Made by a program: the position numbers and the translations under genes
Source: Fibrivirga algicola
GTDB lineage: Bacteria; Bacteroidota; Bacteroidia; Cytophagales; Spirosomataceae
DNA length: 64,000 bases
NCBI RefSeq assembly: GCF_011742925.1
Contig: NZ_WAEL01000006.1
Span: 124,001 to 188,000 of the forward strand
Direction: 5' to 3'
Notes under the pieces: model-generated
Seen by the model: the letters and a program-made list of their open reading frames with translations, nothing else
The model's database searches: none
Told to the model about the DNA's origin: nothing
Part shown: positions 16,349 to 25,758 of the stretch, piece by piece
Layout: each line of letters starts with the position of its first letter
Numbering within the stretch: the stretch's first letter is position 1

Positions 16349-17029
16349 TTACTTGGAAGAAAGGGAAGCGTGTGGATAGTTGATGTGTTGCTTGATTGCT
16401 CGAATCTGGCGAAGGTGCCGGTCTACATGGCCCCACTGGAAAATATACACCTGGTGCATATTTCGGGGGTATTGGGTTGCGGTCCGTTCAAAATGGGCGC
16501 GCATGTCGGCTGTCGTTTTCGAGACAAAGTCGATTGTCTGGTTACGCAGTCTCAGAAAAAAAGCCAGGTTGTTCTTGCCTTCGATAAATCCGCTGGGTTT
16601 TGCGAAATCCGGGGCCTGGTGTGGAGCAGGCTCCATGATCCATTCCTGATAAAAGCTATCCGGACGACTCGTTTGGTTAAGGTCAGGCAAGGGTTTGTTG
16701 CCAATGCCTTCGCCAACTTCTCGTGCCCAGATAATTTCCCATAAAGCCAGGTGTTCCACTACCTCGCCAATGCTCCAACGGTCGGGCGACTCACGGAAAG
16801 CCCATTGAGCCGGCGTCAGGGTTGATGTTTCTCGGGTCAGGGCGTCGCGGGTACGTTGCAGGTTGTCGAGCGTGTACTGCTGATCTGCTTCGGTCCAGAG
16901 TTTTGGCGTTGTCTGGGCCAACAGCGTATGGTTAATCAGCCATAAAAAGAGAAGCCGTTTCGTGGCGTGGTTTGAACTCAAGCCAAAACTACAGGAGCCT
17001 CTTCGCCGGTAATTGTATAAATGCGACAT
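16349..17029 (-). CDS. DinB-like metal-binding four-helix protein
   Basis: The 226-residue protein has the DinB/YfiT four-helix pattern: a start near LQRTRDALTRET, the segment WSIGEVVEHLALWE with the first metal-binding His, and HVDRHLRQIRAI with two further His near the C-terminus. DinB-like enzymes include thiol transferases and damage-induced proteins of unknown activity. The N-terminus (about 45 residues) contains a hydrophobic stretch ending LLAQ that looks like a signal peptide, unusual for this family; the start codon is uncertain. It lies 15 bp downstream of the AraC-type regulator gene and is probably cotranscribed with it. Confidence 0.75.
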   Translation of the reverse strand: MSHLYNYRRRGSCSFGLSSNHATKRLLFLWLINHTLLAQTTPKLWTEADQQYTLDNLQRTRDALTRETSTLTPAQWAFRESPDRWSIGEVVEHLALWEIIWAREVGEGIGNKPLPDLNQTSRPDSFYQEWIMEPAPHQAPDFAKPSGFIEGKNNLAFFLRLRNQTIDFVSKTTADMRAHFERTATQYPRNMHQVYIFQWGHVDRHLRQIRAIKQHINYPHASLSSK

Positions 17030-17044
17030 TCAAACGCAGTCGAC

Positions 17045-17854
17045 TTATAAATATTGGCTTAGTTCGGTGTTCTCTTTAAGGTATAGCGTTGGCCGTTTGC
17101 CCGTGACCTGCTTAAACTCGCGAATGAAGTGCGACTGGTCGTAGTACCCCGCCCGGAAAATGAAATCCTGCCAATGGTTCACTTGCCAGTGCTGCGAAGC
17201 CAGCTGTGCGCACAAATGCCCTATCCGCCGAATGCGGGCATAATATTTGGGACTAATGCCTACTTTATGTAGAAACTGTCGCTCAAACTGACGCCTGCAA
17301 ACGTAGAGATCGTTCATTAACTCACTGACCGTGAGCGTACCAAACGTGTCGACGATCAAATTCGCGGCATAATCGGTGCGGTCGAACCGGTCACCCCGCT
17401 TCAGGAACTGGTGGTTCACAAATTGTTCGAGTATGCTTGCCCGTGACTCGGCGGTTTGGCTATGGCACAGTTGCTCGTGCAGAAAGGTCACCGGGGTTCC
17501 CAGCACATCGGTTAAGGGAATACGTTCATCTGTTACCTCGTACATGGGCCAGCCGAACAGGGAGCTTATGCCCGCCGGCCGAAACACGATCCCTGCCATG
17601 CCTAGATGCCCCGTTACCTGAAGGGCATACTGCCGGGTGGCCTGCCCGGTGAGGAATGCAACAGGCGCTGTTTTCATGTACCGGTCGGTCTGAACGATGT
17701 ACGGATCGCCATAAGTGAACACCATCGAAGCGAACCCGGTGGGCGGTGACTCAATCAGGAGGGGCGTTATCAACCGATCATCGCTCTCCCAGACGAAATA
17801 GCATTCGACAAACGGGGTCAGGTGAGGGGCCGGTTTAATTTTTTGATAACGCAT
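17045..17854 (-). CDS. AraC-family transcriptional regulator
   Basis: The 269-residue protein has an N-terminal sensing domain of the DUF6597 style (YQKIKPAPHLTPFVECYFVWES, with later FRPAGISSLFGWPMYEVTDE) and a C-terminal AraC-type double HTH (about 165-262) with RRQFERQFLHKVGISPKYYARIRR and GYYDQSHFIREFKQVTGKRP. It probably regulates the DinB-like and SnoaL-like genes directly downstream on the same strand, which is an inference from position. Confidence 0.88.
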   Translation of the reverse strand: MRYQKIKPAPHLTPFVECYFVWESDDRLITPLLIESPPTGFASMVFTYGDPYIVQTDRYMKTAPVAFLTGQATRQYALQVTGHLGMAGIVFRPAGISSLFGWPMYEVTDERIPLTDVLGTPVTFLHEQLCHSQTAESRASILEQFVNHQFLKRGDRFDRTDYAANLIVDTFGTLTVSELMNDLYVCRRQFERQFLHKVGISPKYYARIRRIGHLCAQLASQHWQVNHWQDFIFRAGYYDQSHFIREFKQVTGKRPTLYLKENTELSQYL

Positions 17855-18120
17855 ACCCTTGGTAGTCAGCTTACGAAGCTAAACAGGTTTTGGTCAGCAA
17901 GCGCAACGAAATGCCGTCGCATTAGGTAACGGTAGATGCATCGGTCAGTGACCGGATAGCCACTACCTGTCAGTTGGTTGAACGGTCTGCTTGTTGCCCA
18001 TTTCAAATGAACATTAGCTAATAAAAAAGGCATCAATTCGTTTAAATAAGGTATTGACGAATGAGCCCGCCAAAACGTTATTATCTTGGGCGGGTTAATC
18101 TGTTTTGCTCCGTTCGATTT

Positions 18121-20196
18121 ATGAGATTCTATATGCGGGTTCCGCTGCTGATACTGAGTGTAGCCATTGGGCTGGGCAGCTGTAATTCGGCCATGCAGGC
18201 CTACAAAAAAGGTGTTCGCCATTTCGATGCCGGTGAATACAATCTGGCGCTGGGCCAGTTTACAAAAGCGTCGGGGAAGGTCGATGCGGCGCGGCTCAAC
18301 TATTACACGGCTGAATCGTACCGATTGTCGAACCGGATTGATCAGGCTACGCCATTTTACAAAAATGCGCTCGATGCTGGTCTGGGCGAAGCCATCCGGG
18401 GTACGTTGCCTGTCACCACGCCCGATGCCGCCGCTAAACCGGCGTTTGCCGACGTAAATCTGGCCGATGTGCGGCTTAACTACGCCTACGCCTTGAAGGC
18501 AGGTGGTGATTATGCCGGGGCACAAGCCCAATTGCAGCAATACATCGACGCCCGGCCTAAAAATAAGGTTGGTTTGGCCAAAGCGCAGCGCGAAATCGAA
18601 ACGCTCCGCGCTATCAGTGCCATCACAGCCAAACAGACCGACTTCAAAGTAACGAATCTGAGCGCCCTGAACTCACCTGGTACCGAATATGCACCTGTAC
18701 TGCGTGGTGATGAACTCGTCTTTACGGGGTCAAGGAAAGACGTTATCTATAAAAATAACGGCCTGGCCATGACAGGCCTCTACAAAGCGAAAGTAGGCCA
18801 GACTCCCGACGAAACTGGTGCTGGGAGCGGGGCTCCTCAACTCTTCAGCGGTAACATATTCCAGACTGACGTAAATGAAGGTACGCCTACGTTCTCGAAA
18901 GATGGGAAGGCTATGGTATTTGCACGTGGTAACAATGGTAAACGTAAGGGTGGTGCCGACGTAGATCTGTACATGAGCCGGCAGGACCAGGCTGGCAACT
19001 GGAATACACCTTTCCGCCTGCCGATCTCCGATTCGCTGGCCTGGGATGGTTCACCCGCTTTTTCGGCCGATGGCCGGACGCTCTATTTCGCGTCGAACCG
19101 GGCGGGTAGTGTAGGAGGAATTGACCTTTACCGGGCTACCGTTGATGCATCCGGCCGGTTTGGCCGGCCGGTCAATATGGGCCGCGATATTAATACCCCC
19201 GGCGACGAGCTATTCCCGTTTGTAGCCGCCGATGGTAAACTGTACTTCTCGTCGGACGGACATCCTGGCCTGGGCAAACTCGATGTATTTGTGGCTACGC
19301 GGTCGGGTGGCGTTATTCGGGTCGAGAACATGGGGCAGCCCATCAACTCGCCCGCCGACGATTTTGGGCTGACGTTCCCTAATCCGGAAACGAACAAAGG
19401 CTACATGGCCAGCAATCGTCCCGGTGGTAAGGGCGACGACGATATTTATCTGGTAGAAAGCAGTGTGCTCAACCCCGGTGATTCCACGACGATTGCCCGC
19501 AATAACCCGCCTAAGCCGGGTGCGCCAAAAGTAGTGCGTTACTTCCTGGCCGGAACGGTTAAAATCAACGCGGCTCCCAACGCTCCCCTTGATTCGGCAC
19601 GGGTACGTATTGTTGATGATAGCAATGACGCTACCGTAGCAGAAGCTACAACCGGCCAGCCAGGTACGTTCGGGAAGTTTCCGGTGGTAGAAGGCAAGAC
19701 GTACAGCGTCATTGCCGAGCGCCGTGGGTACCTGACCCGCCGCGAGCCGTTTACCATGCAAGGCCGCAGTATTCCAGAGGTGTTTCTGACCAAGCCTGAA
19801 ACGGACACTACTTTCAATGTAGCGCTACTACTGGACAAGGTTGAGCTGAACAAGACTTTCGCGCTGGAAAATATTTACTACGATCTCAACAAGTACAATA
19901 TTCGCCCTGATGCGGCCGAGGAGCTCGATAAGCTGGTAACGATTCTGAAAGATAACCCGACGATCAAAATTGAACTCGGCTCCCATACTGATGCCCGCTC
20001 ACCGGATGCCTATAACATGACACTGTCGCAGAACCGGGCCAAAGCAGCAGTGGACTATATTGTGTCGAAAGGCATTGAACCTGAACGAATTACGGCTAAG
20101 GGGTATGGAGAAACACAGTTAGTTGTTAAGAACGCCCGTACCGAAGAAGAGCATCAGCGTAACCGTCGTACTGAGTTTAAAGTGCTGGCGCTATAA
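18121..20196 (+). CDS. PorE-like lipoprotein: TPR, PD40 propeller, CRD, OmpA domain
   Basis: ATG 18121 gives a 691-residue lipoprotein with lipobox LGLGSC, lipid Cys at 21; an upstream in-frame ATG at 18061 would add 20 residues without a better signal. Domains in order: TPR-like helices (about 25-185), a PD40/WD40-like beta-propeller with repeats such as SPAFSADGRTLYFASNR and FSSDGHPG (about 190-450), a carboxypeptidase regulatory-like domain (about 480-570), and an OmpA C-terminal peptidoglycan-binding domain (about 585-691) with NIYYDLNKYNIRPDA and NRAKAAVDYI. This order matches PorE, the T9SS component that links the secretion ring to peptidoglycan, though paralogues with the same order exist in Bacteroidota. 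The T9SS cargo gene in this window fits. A strong terminator follows. Confidence 0.85.
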   Translation: MRFYMRVPLLILSVAIGLGSCNSAMQAYKKGVRHFDAGEYNLALGQFTKASGKVDAARLNYYTAESYRLSNRIDQATPFYKNALDAGLGEAIRGTLPVTTPDAAAKPAFADVNLADVRLNYAYALKAGGDYAGAQAQLQQYIDARPKNKVGLAKAQREIETLRAISAITAKQTDFKVTNLSALNSPGTEYAPVLRGDELVFTGSRKDVIYKNNGLAMTGLYKAKVGQTPDETGAGSGAPQLFSGNIFQTDVNEGTPTFSKDGKAMVFARGNNGKRKGGADVDLYMSRQDQAGNWNTPFRLPISDSLAWDGSPAFSADGRTLYFASNRAGSVGGIDLYRATVDASGRFGRPVNMGRDINTPGDELFPFVAADGKLYFSSDGHPGLGKLDVFVATRSGGVIRVENMGQPINSPADDFGLTFPNPETNKGYMASNRPGGKGDDDIYLVESSVLNPGDSTTIARNNPPKPGAPKVVRYFLAGTVKINAAPNAPLDSARVRIVDDSNDATVAEATTGQPGTFGKFPVVEGKTYSVIAERRGYLTRREPFTMQGRSIPEVFLTKPETDTTFNVALLLDKVELNKTFALENIYYDLNKYNIRPDAAEELDKLVTILKDNPTIKIELGSHTDARSPDAYNMTLSQNRAKAAVDYIVSKGIEPERITAKGYGETQLVVKNARTEEEHQRNRRTEFKVLAL

Positions 20197-20213
20197 CCTA
20201 CCTAGCTGACCAA

Positions 20214-20259
20214 TAAAAAAAGGGGCTTATCGTCAACGACAATAAGCCCCTTTTTTTAT
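20214..20259. terminator. Bidirectional rho-independent terminator
   Basis: A 13-bp stem (GGGGCTTATCGTC with GACAATAAGCCCC, one mismatch) is flanked by A7 on the left and T7 on the right. It closes the PorE-like gene. Confidence 0.92.
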
Positions 20260-20332
20260 TGATTGATAACTAAAAACATAGTTACAGGTGTAATTTTGTG
20301 TCCTATTCCTACGAATCACTGTCTACAGAGAT

Positions 20333-21448
20333 ATGAAAGCCTTTTTACTCGTTTTGTTGACCACACTTTCCGTTCATGCTCAATTCACATTGCGTGGCAA
20401 AGTGGTCAATGCTGTAGATGAGCAACCAGTGCCTTTTTGCAGTGTATTTCTGGCTAATACGACAAAGGGCACCACGGCTGATGAGAATGGAAATTTTGTA
20501 CTGGCGAATCTGCCCGCTGGCCGGTTCGATCTGGTTGTGTCGAGCGTAGGGTTTGAGACGTTGGCATCGCCGCTGAATACTAACCAGCCCGCGCAATTGC
20601 TTGTGCGTATCATGCCGTCGGCGAACCAACTGGCCGAGGTACAGGTACGGGCCAGCCGTGACCCCGAATGGCTGGAACAACTGGATGTGTTTCTCAAAAA
20701 CTTTATTGGTACGAGTAAAAATGCGCAGGAATGCCGCATTGTGAATCAGAATGTACTTTGGTTCGATGATAACCGCACTACCCTGCGGCTTACCGGTGGA
20801 GCCAGAGAACCACTGGTGATCGAAAACAAAGCCCTGGGCTACCGGATCAGGTACGTGTTGGATCAGTTCTTATTCGACTACGGTCATAAGTCGGTATCAT
20901 ACTTGGGCTATCCGGTTTATGAACTTATGAAGCCCCGCAACCGTCGCGAGTCGCTGCGTTGGGAGCAAGCTCGCAAAGCGGCGTATTTGGGGTCGTCGAT
21001 GCACTTTATGCGCACACTTCATGCGAAGAAAACGACCGAGGAGGGGTTCGAGATCCGCCGGATGGTGGAACGGATCGATTCAACCAAAGTGGGGGGGCAA
21101 TGGCGCGTGAAGCAGGCCCGTTATCTGGTCAAAGATGCTTTACCAGCTACGTTTATCCTGAATGACGATGCATCGACCGACTCAACTACTGCTCTTGCCT
21201 TTGAGAACCTGATTCAGGTGACCTACACCGGCGAAAAAGAAGCGCCGGAGTATGTTCGCTACTCAAATCCGTTCAGCAGCAATCCCGGAGCGCCCGGCCC
21301 CCAAACGTCGATCATCCATATGTTGGAGCCACTGGTAACAATTGAGCGGAATGGTAATTTTTATAACCCGTTGGGTGTTGTTTTCGAAGGCTATTGGGGC
21401 TGGGAAAAAATGGCCGAGTTACTGCCACTGACCTACGAGCCCTATTGA
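20333..21448 (+). CDS. Secreted CarboxypepD_reg-like domain protein
   Basis: The 371-residue protein has a signal peptide (MKAFLLVLLTTLSVHAQ) followed at once by a carboxypeptidase regulatory-like beta-sandwich domain (about 18-105), with the typical FTLRGKVVNAVDEQPVPF, TKGTTADENGNFVLANLPAG and SSVGFE motifs found at the N-termini of SusC/TonB-dependent receptors. The remaining 260 residues show no barrel or plug; similar proteins form a family of Bacteroidota proteins with unknown role. A box TAATTTTG at 20291-20298 may be part of its promoter, but I find no -33 box at normal spacing. Confidence 0.82.
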   Translation: MKAFLLVLLTTLSVHAQFTLRGKVVNAVDEQPVPFCSVFLANTTKGTTADENGNFVLANLPAGRFDLVVSSVGFETLASPLNTNQPAQLLVRIMPSANQLAEVQVRASRDPEWLEQLDVFLKNFIGTSKNAQECRIVNQNVLWFDDNRTTLRLTGGAREPLVIENKALGYRIRYVLDQFLFDYGHKSVSYLGYPVYELMKPRNRRESLRWEQARKAAYLGSSMHFMRTLHAKKTTEEGFEIRRMVERIDSTKVGGQWRVKQARYLVKDALPATFILNDDASTDSTTALAFENLIQVTYTGEKEAPEYVRYSNPFSSNPGAPGPQTSIIHMLEPLVTIERNGNFYNPLGVVFEGYWGWEKMAELLPLTYEPY

Positions 21449-21520
21449 CCGCCAGGTGCGTACTTTGTGAACACTTGGGGAACTGCTTCAGTTGTATCAC
21501 CAATTAATTCTACAGGGTTT

Positions 21521-22309
21521 ATGATGAATGATCGTTTACGTCAGGTGCTTGTAGTGGTGGTTACCGTTACGTTGATTGTGATGAATGGCCTCTCGAATCT
21601 CCGTGTGTTTGGTCCACAAACGAATGGAGACGTATCGAACAAGTACGATACGTTGATAACGCCTGCCGGATATGCCTTCTCGATCTGGGGAATTATTTTT
21701 CTGGGTTTACTGGGCTTCGCTGTGTATCAGGCGTTGCCAACCCAACGCCATAACCCCCGATTCCGGGCGGCCGGTCCCTGGTATATCATCAATGCACTTG
21801 GCAATGCAGTCTGGAGTCCAATCTTTAATCAGGAATGGATCGGCGGAGCACTGGTTGTTATCCTGATCATGTTTCTCAGCCTGTTTATGGTTATGGAGGC
21901 GTTGCGTATCAACCCACGGACGGACATGGCAATGATGCGACCGGTAAAAGCGGCTGAGACCTGGCTGGCTCGTGTGCCGTTCTCTATCTATTTTGGCTGG
22001 CTTACCGTAGCGACTATCCTGAACATTACGCTCTGGTTCCGTGCCCACAGTTTCGATCTGTCGGGTGTTTCTGAAACGGTTTGGGCTGTTGGTGTACTGG
22101 TAGTGGGCCTGATGGTAGGCGCTGTACTATACAATCGGTATCGGAGTGCGGCCTTTATTTTAGTGTTCACGTGGGCGTATGCGGCCATTGCTGTTAAGCA
22201 GGCGGGCACACCAACCGTTCAGCTGGCTGCCGGAGCCGGAGCCGTCGTGGCTGTTCTGTTGGCCATCTATGGGCTCATTGCCCCCAAGCGCCGACAGGTT
22301 AGCTTTTAG
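21521..22309 (+). CDS. TspO/MBR-related multispan membrane protein
   Basis: Starting at ATG 21521 the protein has 262 residues and about seven to eight transmembrane helices. It resembles the longer tryptophan-rich sensory protein-like (TspO/MBR-related) membrane proteins of Bacteroidota and Actinobacteria: GYAFSIWGIIFLGLLGFAVYQ, NALGNAVWSPIF, IYFGWLTVATILNI. Classical TspO is shorter (about 160 residues) and binds porphyrins and sterols; binding here is not predictable. The in-frame ATG at 21524 is an alternative start. It converges on the aldo/keto reductase gene, with a hairpin in between. Confidence 0.72.
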   Translation: MMNDRLRQVLVVVVTVTLIVMNGLSNLRVFGPQTNGDVSNKYDTLITPAGYAFSIWGIIFLGLLGFAVYQALPTQRHNPRFRAAGPWYIINALGNAVWSPIFNQEWIGGALVVILIMFLSLFMVMEALRINPRTDMAMMRPVKAAETWLARVPFSIYFGWLTVATILNITLWFRAHSFDLSGVSETVWAVGVLVVGLMVGAVLYNRYRSAAFILVFTWAYAAIAVKQAGTPTVQLAAGAGAVVAVLLAIYGLIAPKRRQVSF

Positions 22310-22328
22310 GTAGTAAAGATTACTTGTT

Positions 22329-22384
22329 AAGACGGTCTGACATTGCGCTCAACCAGTGCCGGTAGCGTAGCGACAGACCGTCTT
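22329..22384. terminator. Long inverted repeat between convergent genes
   Basis: AAGACGGTCTG (22329-22339) pairs perfectly with CAGACCGTCTT (22374-22384), and the stem may continue with mismatches towards GCGCT/AGCGT. It sits between the convergent TspO-related and aldo/keto reductase genes and could terminate both, although T-runs are weak. Confidence 0.7.
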
Positions 22385-22394
22385 CACGATTAAC

Positions 22395-23384
22395 TTAAGC
22401 GTTTACCAGCTTCATACCGGTTTCGGGATAGCGTTCGCCCGAGGCGGCACCTTTGGGAGAGATCGCCTCAATGGCAGCCAGATCATCGGCAGTCAGCGAA
22501 ATGTTCAGTGCACCCAGGTTTTCCTGCAGGTACGTCCGGCGTTTTGTACCAACGATGGGTAGAAACTCGTCACCTTGTGCCAGAATCCAGGCCAGGGCCA
22601 GCTGCGATGCGGTTACGCCTTTCCGTGCAGCTAAAGCATCTATTTGCTGCACAACATCCAGGTTTTTTTGAAAATTCTCTCCCTGAAAGCGGGGAGAAAT
22701 ACGTCGATAGTCATCTGCTGCCAGGTCGTCGAAATTCTTGATCTGGCCAGTTAGAAAGCCACGCCCCAGAGGGCTGTAGGCCACCAGTGTAATGCCCAGT
22801 TCGCGCACGGCGGGTAGTACTTCATCTTCAATATCGCGGCTCCAGAGTGAGTACTCCGACTGCACGGCGGCGATAGGGTGCACTGCGTTCGCCCGTCGAA
22901 TGGTAGCTGCCCCAGCTTCTGATAGGCCCAGGAATCGAACTTTGCCTTCTTCGACCAGCCGGCTCATGGCTCCCACTGTTTCCTCGATAGGTGTATTTGG
23001 GTCGACCCGGTGTTGGTAATACAAGTCGATATGATCAATACCAAGGCGTTTCAAACTACCTTCGCACGCCTGACGTACGTAGTCGGGTGTGCCGCTGATG
23101 CTTCGTTTGGCGGGGTCGTTGGGGTCACGTACAATACCGAATTTAGTGGCCAGGAAAACATCGTTCCGACGGCTGCGGATGGCGTTGCCGACCAACTCTT
23201 CGTTGGTATAGGGGCCGTACATATCGGCGGTATCCAGAAAATTCAGCCCTGCATCGAGCGCTGCGTGAATAGTCGCAACGGACTCTTCATCATTCCGCTG
23301 GCCGTAAAAGTCGGTCATGCCCATGCAGCCCAGACCAATTGCTGATACTGGTTGCCCCGTGTTACCGAGTGCTTTGGTTTTCAT
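22395..23384 (-). CDS. Aldo/keto reductase
   Basis: This 329-residue enzyme is an NADPH-dependent aldo/keto reductase with the TIM-barrel pattern. The catalytic tetrad is visible: Asp51 and Tyr56 in [10 protein letters not shown], Lys81 in FLATKFG and His125 in YYQHRVD. The NADP-binding end reads LPIVGTKR. It is closest in style to the YajO/AKR13 group (family start [22 protein letters not shown]). Its substrate is probably a carbonyl compound such as an aldehyde. It stands alone on the minus strand, divergent from the Wzi-like gene. Confidence 0.92.
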   Translation of the reverse strand: MKTKALGNTGQPVSAIGLGCMGMTDFYGQRNDEESVATIHAALDAGLNFLDTADMYGPYTNEELVGNAIRSRRNDVFLATKFGIVRDPNDPAKRSISGTPDYVRQACEGSLKRLGIDHIDLYYQHRVDPNTPIEETVGAMSRLVEEGKVRFLGLSEAGAATIRRANAVHPIAAVQSEYSLWSRDIEDEVLPAVRELGITLVAYSPLGRGFLTGQIKNFDDLAADDYRRISPRFQGENFQKNLDVVQQIDALAARKGVTASQLALAWILAQGDEFLPIVGTKRRTYLQENLGALNISLTADDLAAIEAISPKGAASGERYPETGMKLVNA

Positions 23385-23600
23385 ATAATTTGTTTTGTAA
23401 GTAAGAACGAATGAATTGACTTGCCTGCTGTTGATTCGCTAGGCTGAAACCGGCCCCGCGCTTTGTCAGAGCACACAGCGTAAGGAGGCGTTTTGGCCCA
23501 TTAACTAGAATGAAAATTAACTTTCACCACTTATGCTGTTTAAACCGTTAAGCCGACAGTAAGTTGTTTTTAACTGGTACTAGTTTTTGTAGACAAACAA

Positions 23601-23608
23601 TACCTTTG
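23601..23608 (+). promoter_or_regulatory. Candidate -7 box TACCTTTG before the Wzi-like gene
   Basis: TACCTTTG matches the Bacteroidota sigma-factor -7 consensus TAnnTTTG and ends 4 bp before ATG 23613, so transcription would begin at or next to the start codon. A TTTG lies only 11 bp upstream, which is too close for a normal -33 box. Confidence 0.45.
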
Positions 23609-23612
23609 ATTG

Positions 23613-25163
23613 ATGCAAGCAGCTTTTCCTAGCCCAATTCGCCTGTCTCTTTACTCCGTTTGTTCGACCCTTCTATGGGGCTGCCTTCTTTTCCTCCATT
23701 CGGGTAACGTAGTGGCGCAGGAAGCTCGGGTAAGTCAATATCATTTGGAGGCGGGCACCCTGCTCTCAACCGATCAGACCCCGTTCTGGCTACGGGCCAA
23801 TCAATACGGGATTGTTCCACTGAAAGGACCCGTTGTCCGATTGCAGGGCGGTATTCGTTCCGACTATCGTCGGGCCGACAGTACTGGTCGGCGGCCAAAG
23901 GTCGATTGGGGGTACGCGCTCGATGCCGTAGCAAATGTTGGCGCCACGACTCAGTTCATTCTTCCCGAAGCGCACGTCAAAGGCCGTCTGGGCGCCTTTG
24001 AACTGTACGTTGGCCGAAAACGCGAGCTTATCGGGCTGGTTGATACGCTACTGACGTCGGGAGCTTATGCCTGGTCGGGTAATGCGTTACCGATCCCCAA
24101 GATTCAACTGGGTGTTTATCAGTACACTCCCGTGCCGTTTACAAAAGGCGTTGTTTCGTTTCTTGGTGCTTATGCCCATGGCTGGTTCGAGAACAACGGC
24201 CGCATTGTGCAACACTCTTATTTACATCAGAAATACCTGTATGGCCGCCTGGGAAAACCAACCTGGCCATTTCGTCTATATGGCGGGTTCAATCATGAAG
24301 TGATCTGGGCGGGGCAGGCACCGCCAGGCGTACTTAGCGATCTGATTGCTGTAAATGGGAAATTACCATCGGCATTAAAATATTATCCGGCTGTTGTACT
24401 GGGCCTGCGGGGGCAGGGCGACAGGAATGATCCAAACGTAACATCGCTGGAAGACAATCGAATCGGTAATCACCTGGGCTCTGTTGATCTGGGGGCCGAT
24501 GTGAATCTGCGCAACTGGAATCTATACGCATACCGTCAGTTTTTGTATGACGATGGCTCTCTGTTTTACGGCACTAACCTGGCCGACGGGTTGAATGGCC
24601 TTCGTCTGAAGAACCGGCGTAGTCCTGCTGGTGAGCCTTTTTTCCTCCAACAAATCACCGTCGAGTATTTGTATACCAAGAGTCAGGGCGGCGCGGAATT
24701 TGTAATCGATGATCCAGACCAGCGGGGCCAGGACAACTACTTTAATCAAGGACAGTTCATCGACGGATGGACTTACTTCGGCCGAACGATCGGCACGCCT
24801 TTCCTGACGCCTCAGGGGGAGGTTCGTCCATCATTACCACGCCAGCCGGGTATTGTCAATAACCGGGTGAGTGCCGTCAACGTAGGGGCTAGTGCGCTGG
24901 TTTCCGGGTCTCTTCAACTGACAACCCGTTTGTCGTTATCTCAGAACTTTGGCCTGTACTCACTTCCTTATGCGAATGGGCTTACGCAATTTTCTGGCTT
25001 GCTGACGGCAGCTTTCCCAATTGCAGCCTTTGGCGGAACTACATTGAGCAGTTCACTGGGCGTAGATGCGGGCGGTTTGCTGCCCAATAGTGTAGGCGTG
25101 TATGTGGGCCTTCGTAAAACCGGGTTATTGAGCCGGGCTACGCCTATCTCGCCTGCACCCTAA
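23613..25163 (+). CDS. Wzi-like capsule assembly outer-membrane beta-barrel
   Basis: The 516-residue protein has a signal peptide (ending GNVVAQE) and a beta-barrel pattern with alternating strands and aromatic belts, for example FWLRANQYG, FELYVGRKRE, LGVYQYTPVPF, RLYGGFNHE. It matches the Cap_assem_Wzi family of Bacteroidota, implicated in attaching or exporting capsular polysaccharide at the outer membrane. The last strand ends VYVGLRKTGLL, with a short tail. The gene may be cotranscribed with folK, 17 bp downstream, although the two functions are unrelated. Confidence 0.8.
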   Translation: MQAAFPSPIRLSLYSVCSTLLWGCLLFLHSGNVVAQEARVSQYHLEAGTLLSTDQTPFWLRANQYGIVPLKGPVVRLQGGIRSDYRRADSTGRRPKVDWGYALDAVANVGATTQFILPEAHVKGRLGAFELYVGRKRELIGLVDTLLTSGAYAWSGNALPIPKIQLGVYQYTPVPFTKGVVSFLGAYAHGWFENNGRIVQHSYLHQKYLYGRLGKPTWPFRLYGGFNHEVIWAGQAPPGVLSDLIAVNGKLPSALKYYPAVVLGLRGQGDRNDPNVTSLEDNRIGNHLGSVDLGADVNLRNWNLYAYRQFLYDDGSLFYGTNLADGLNGLRLKNRRSPAGEPFFLQQITVEYLYTKSQGGAEFVIDDPDQRGQDNYFNQGQFIDGWTYFGRTIGTPFLTPQGEVRPSLPRQPGIVNNRVSAVNVGASALVSGSLQLTTRLSLSQNFGLYSLPYANGLTQFSGLLTAAFPIAAFGGTTLSSSLGVDAGGLLPNSVGVYVGLRKTGLLSRATPISPAP

Positions 25164-25180
25164 ACATTAGTCTGCCACCT

Positions 25181-25681
25181 GTGTCGACCATACGTGCTAC
25201 CGCCCATGTCTACCTGCTGCTGGGGGCAAACCTCGGCGACAAACAGCAAACATTTGCCCAAGCCCGCCAGTACATTGGCGAGCAGGTAGGGACAATCGTT
25301 TCGGCATCGAGCCTGTACGAGACCGAAGCCTGGGGCGTTACCAACCAGCCGACGTACCTGAATCAGGTGCTGCTGGTAGAGACATACCTGACGCCTGCTG
25401 ATGTACTGACACGGACTCAGGCTATTGAGCAGCGCCTCGGCCGGATAAGGGCCGAAAAATGGGGGGTTCGGCTCATCGACATCGATTTGCTTTTTTACGA
25501 TTCCCTGATTCTCAACTCGCCTACACTGACGCTACCGCATCCGCTGTTGCATGAACGCCGTTTTACCCTGATGCCACTGGCCGAGTTAGCCCCAAATTTC
25601 GTGCATCCTGTACTTGGACTGCCCGTCCACATGTTACTTGCCAATTGCACAGATGAGAATGAGGTAATTAAATTCTCCTAA
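25181..25681 (+). CDS. folK: 2-amino-4-hydroxy-6-hydroxymethyldihydropteridine pyrophosphokinase
   Basis: FolK transfers pyrophosphate from ATP to 6-hydroxymethyl-7,8-dihydropterin in folate biosynthesis. The 166-residue protein has the family features: LLLGANLGDK at the start, SSLYETEAWG, TYLNQVLLVET, and the ATP-binding segment RAEKWGVRLIDIDLLFYD, then PHPLLHERRFTLMPLAELAP. The start codon is GTG at 25181; the next in-frame ATG lies far downstream. It follows the Wzi-like gene closely and is the only folate gene here. Confidence 0.95.
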   Translation: MSTIRATAHVYLLLGANLGDKQQTFAQARQYIGEQVGTIVSASSLYETEAWGVTNQPTYLNQVLLVETYLTPADVLTRTQAIEQRLGRIRAEKWGVRLIDIDLLFYDSLILNSPTLTLPHPLLHERRFTLMPLAELAPNFVHPVLGLPVHMLLANCTDENEVIKFS

Positions 25682-25758
25682 CAACCCGGCTTAACTGCGT
25701 TGAAGTCACTAATTTTGTGACCGTTCAGTTGCCAAATTTTCAATAAACAGACATCAAT

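Noticed and set aside
17866-18540. Open frame of 224 codons on the minus strand
   Set aside because: It overlaps the beginning of the PorE-like gene on the opposite strand and its sequence has no recognisable domain or signal peptide; it looks like a shadow of that gene plus intergenic sequence.
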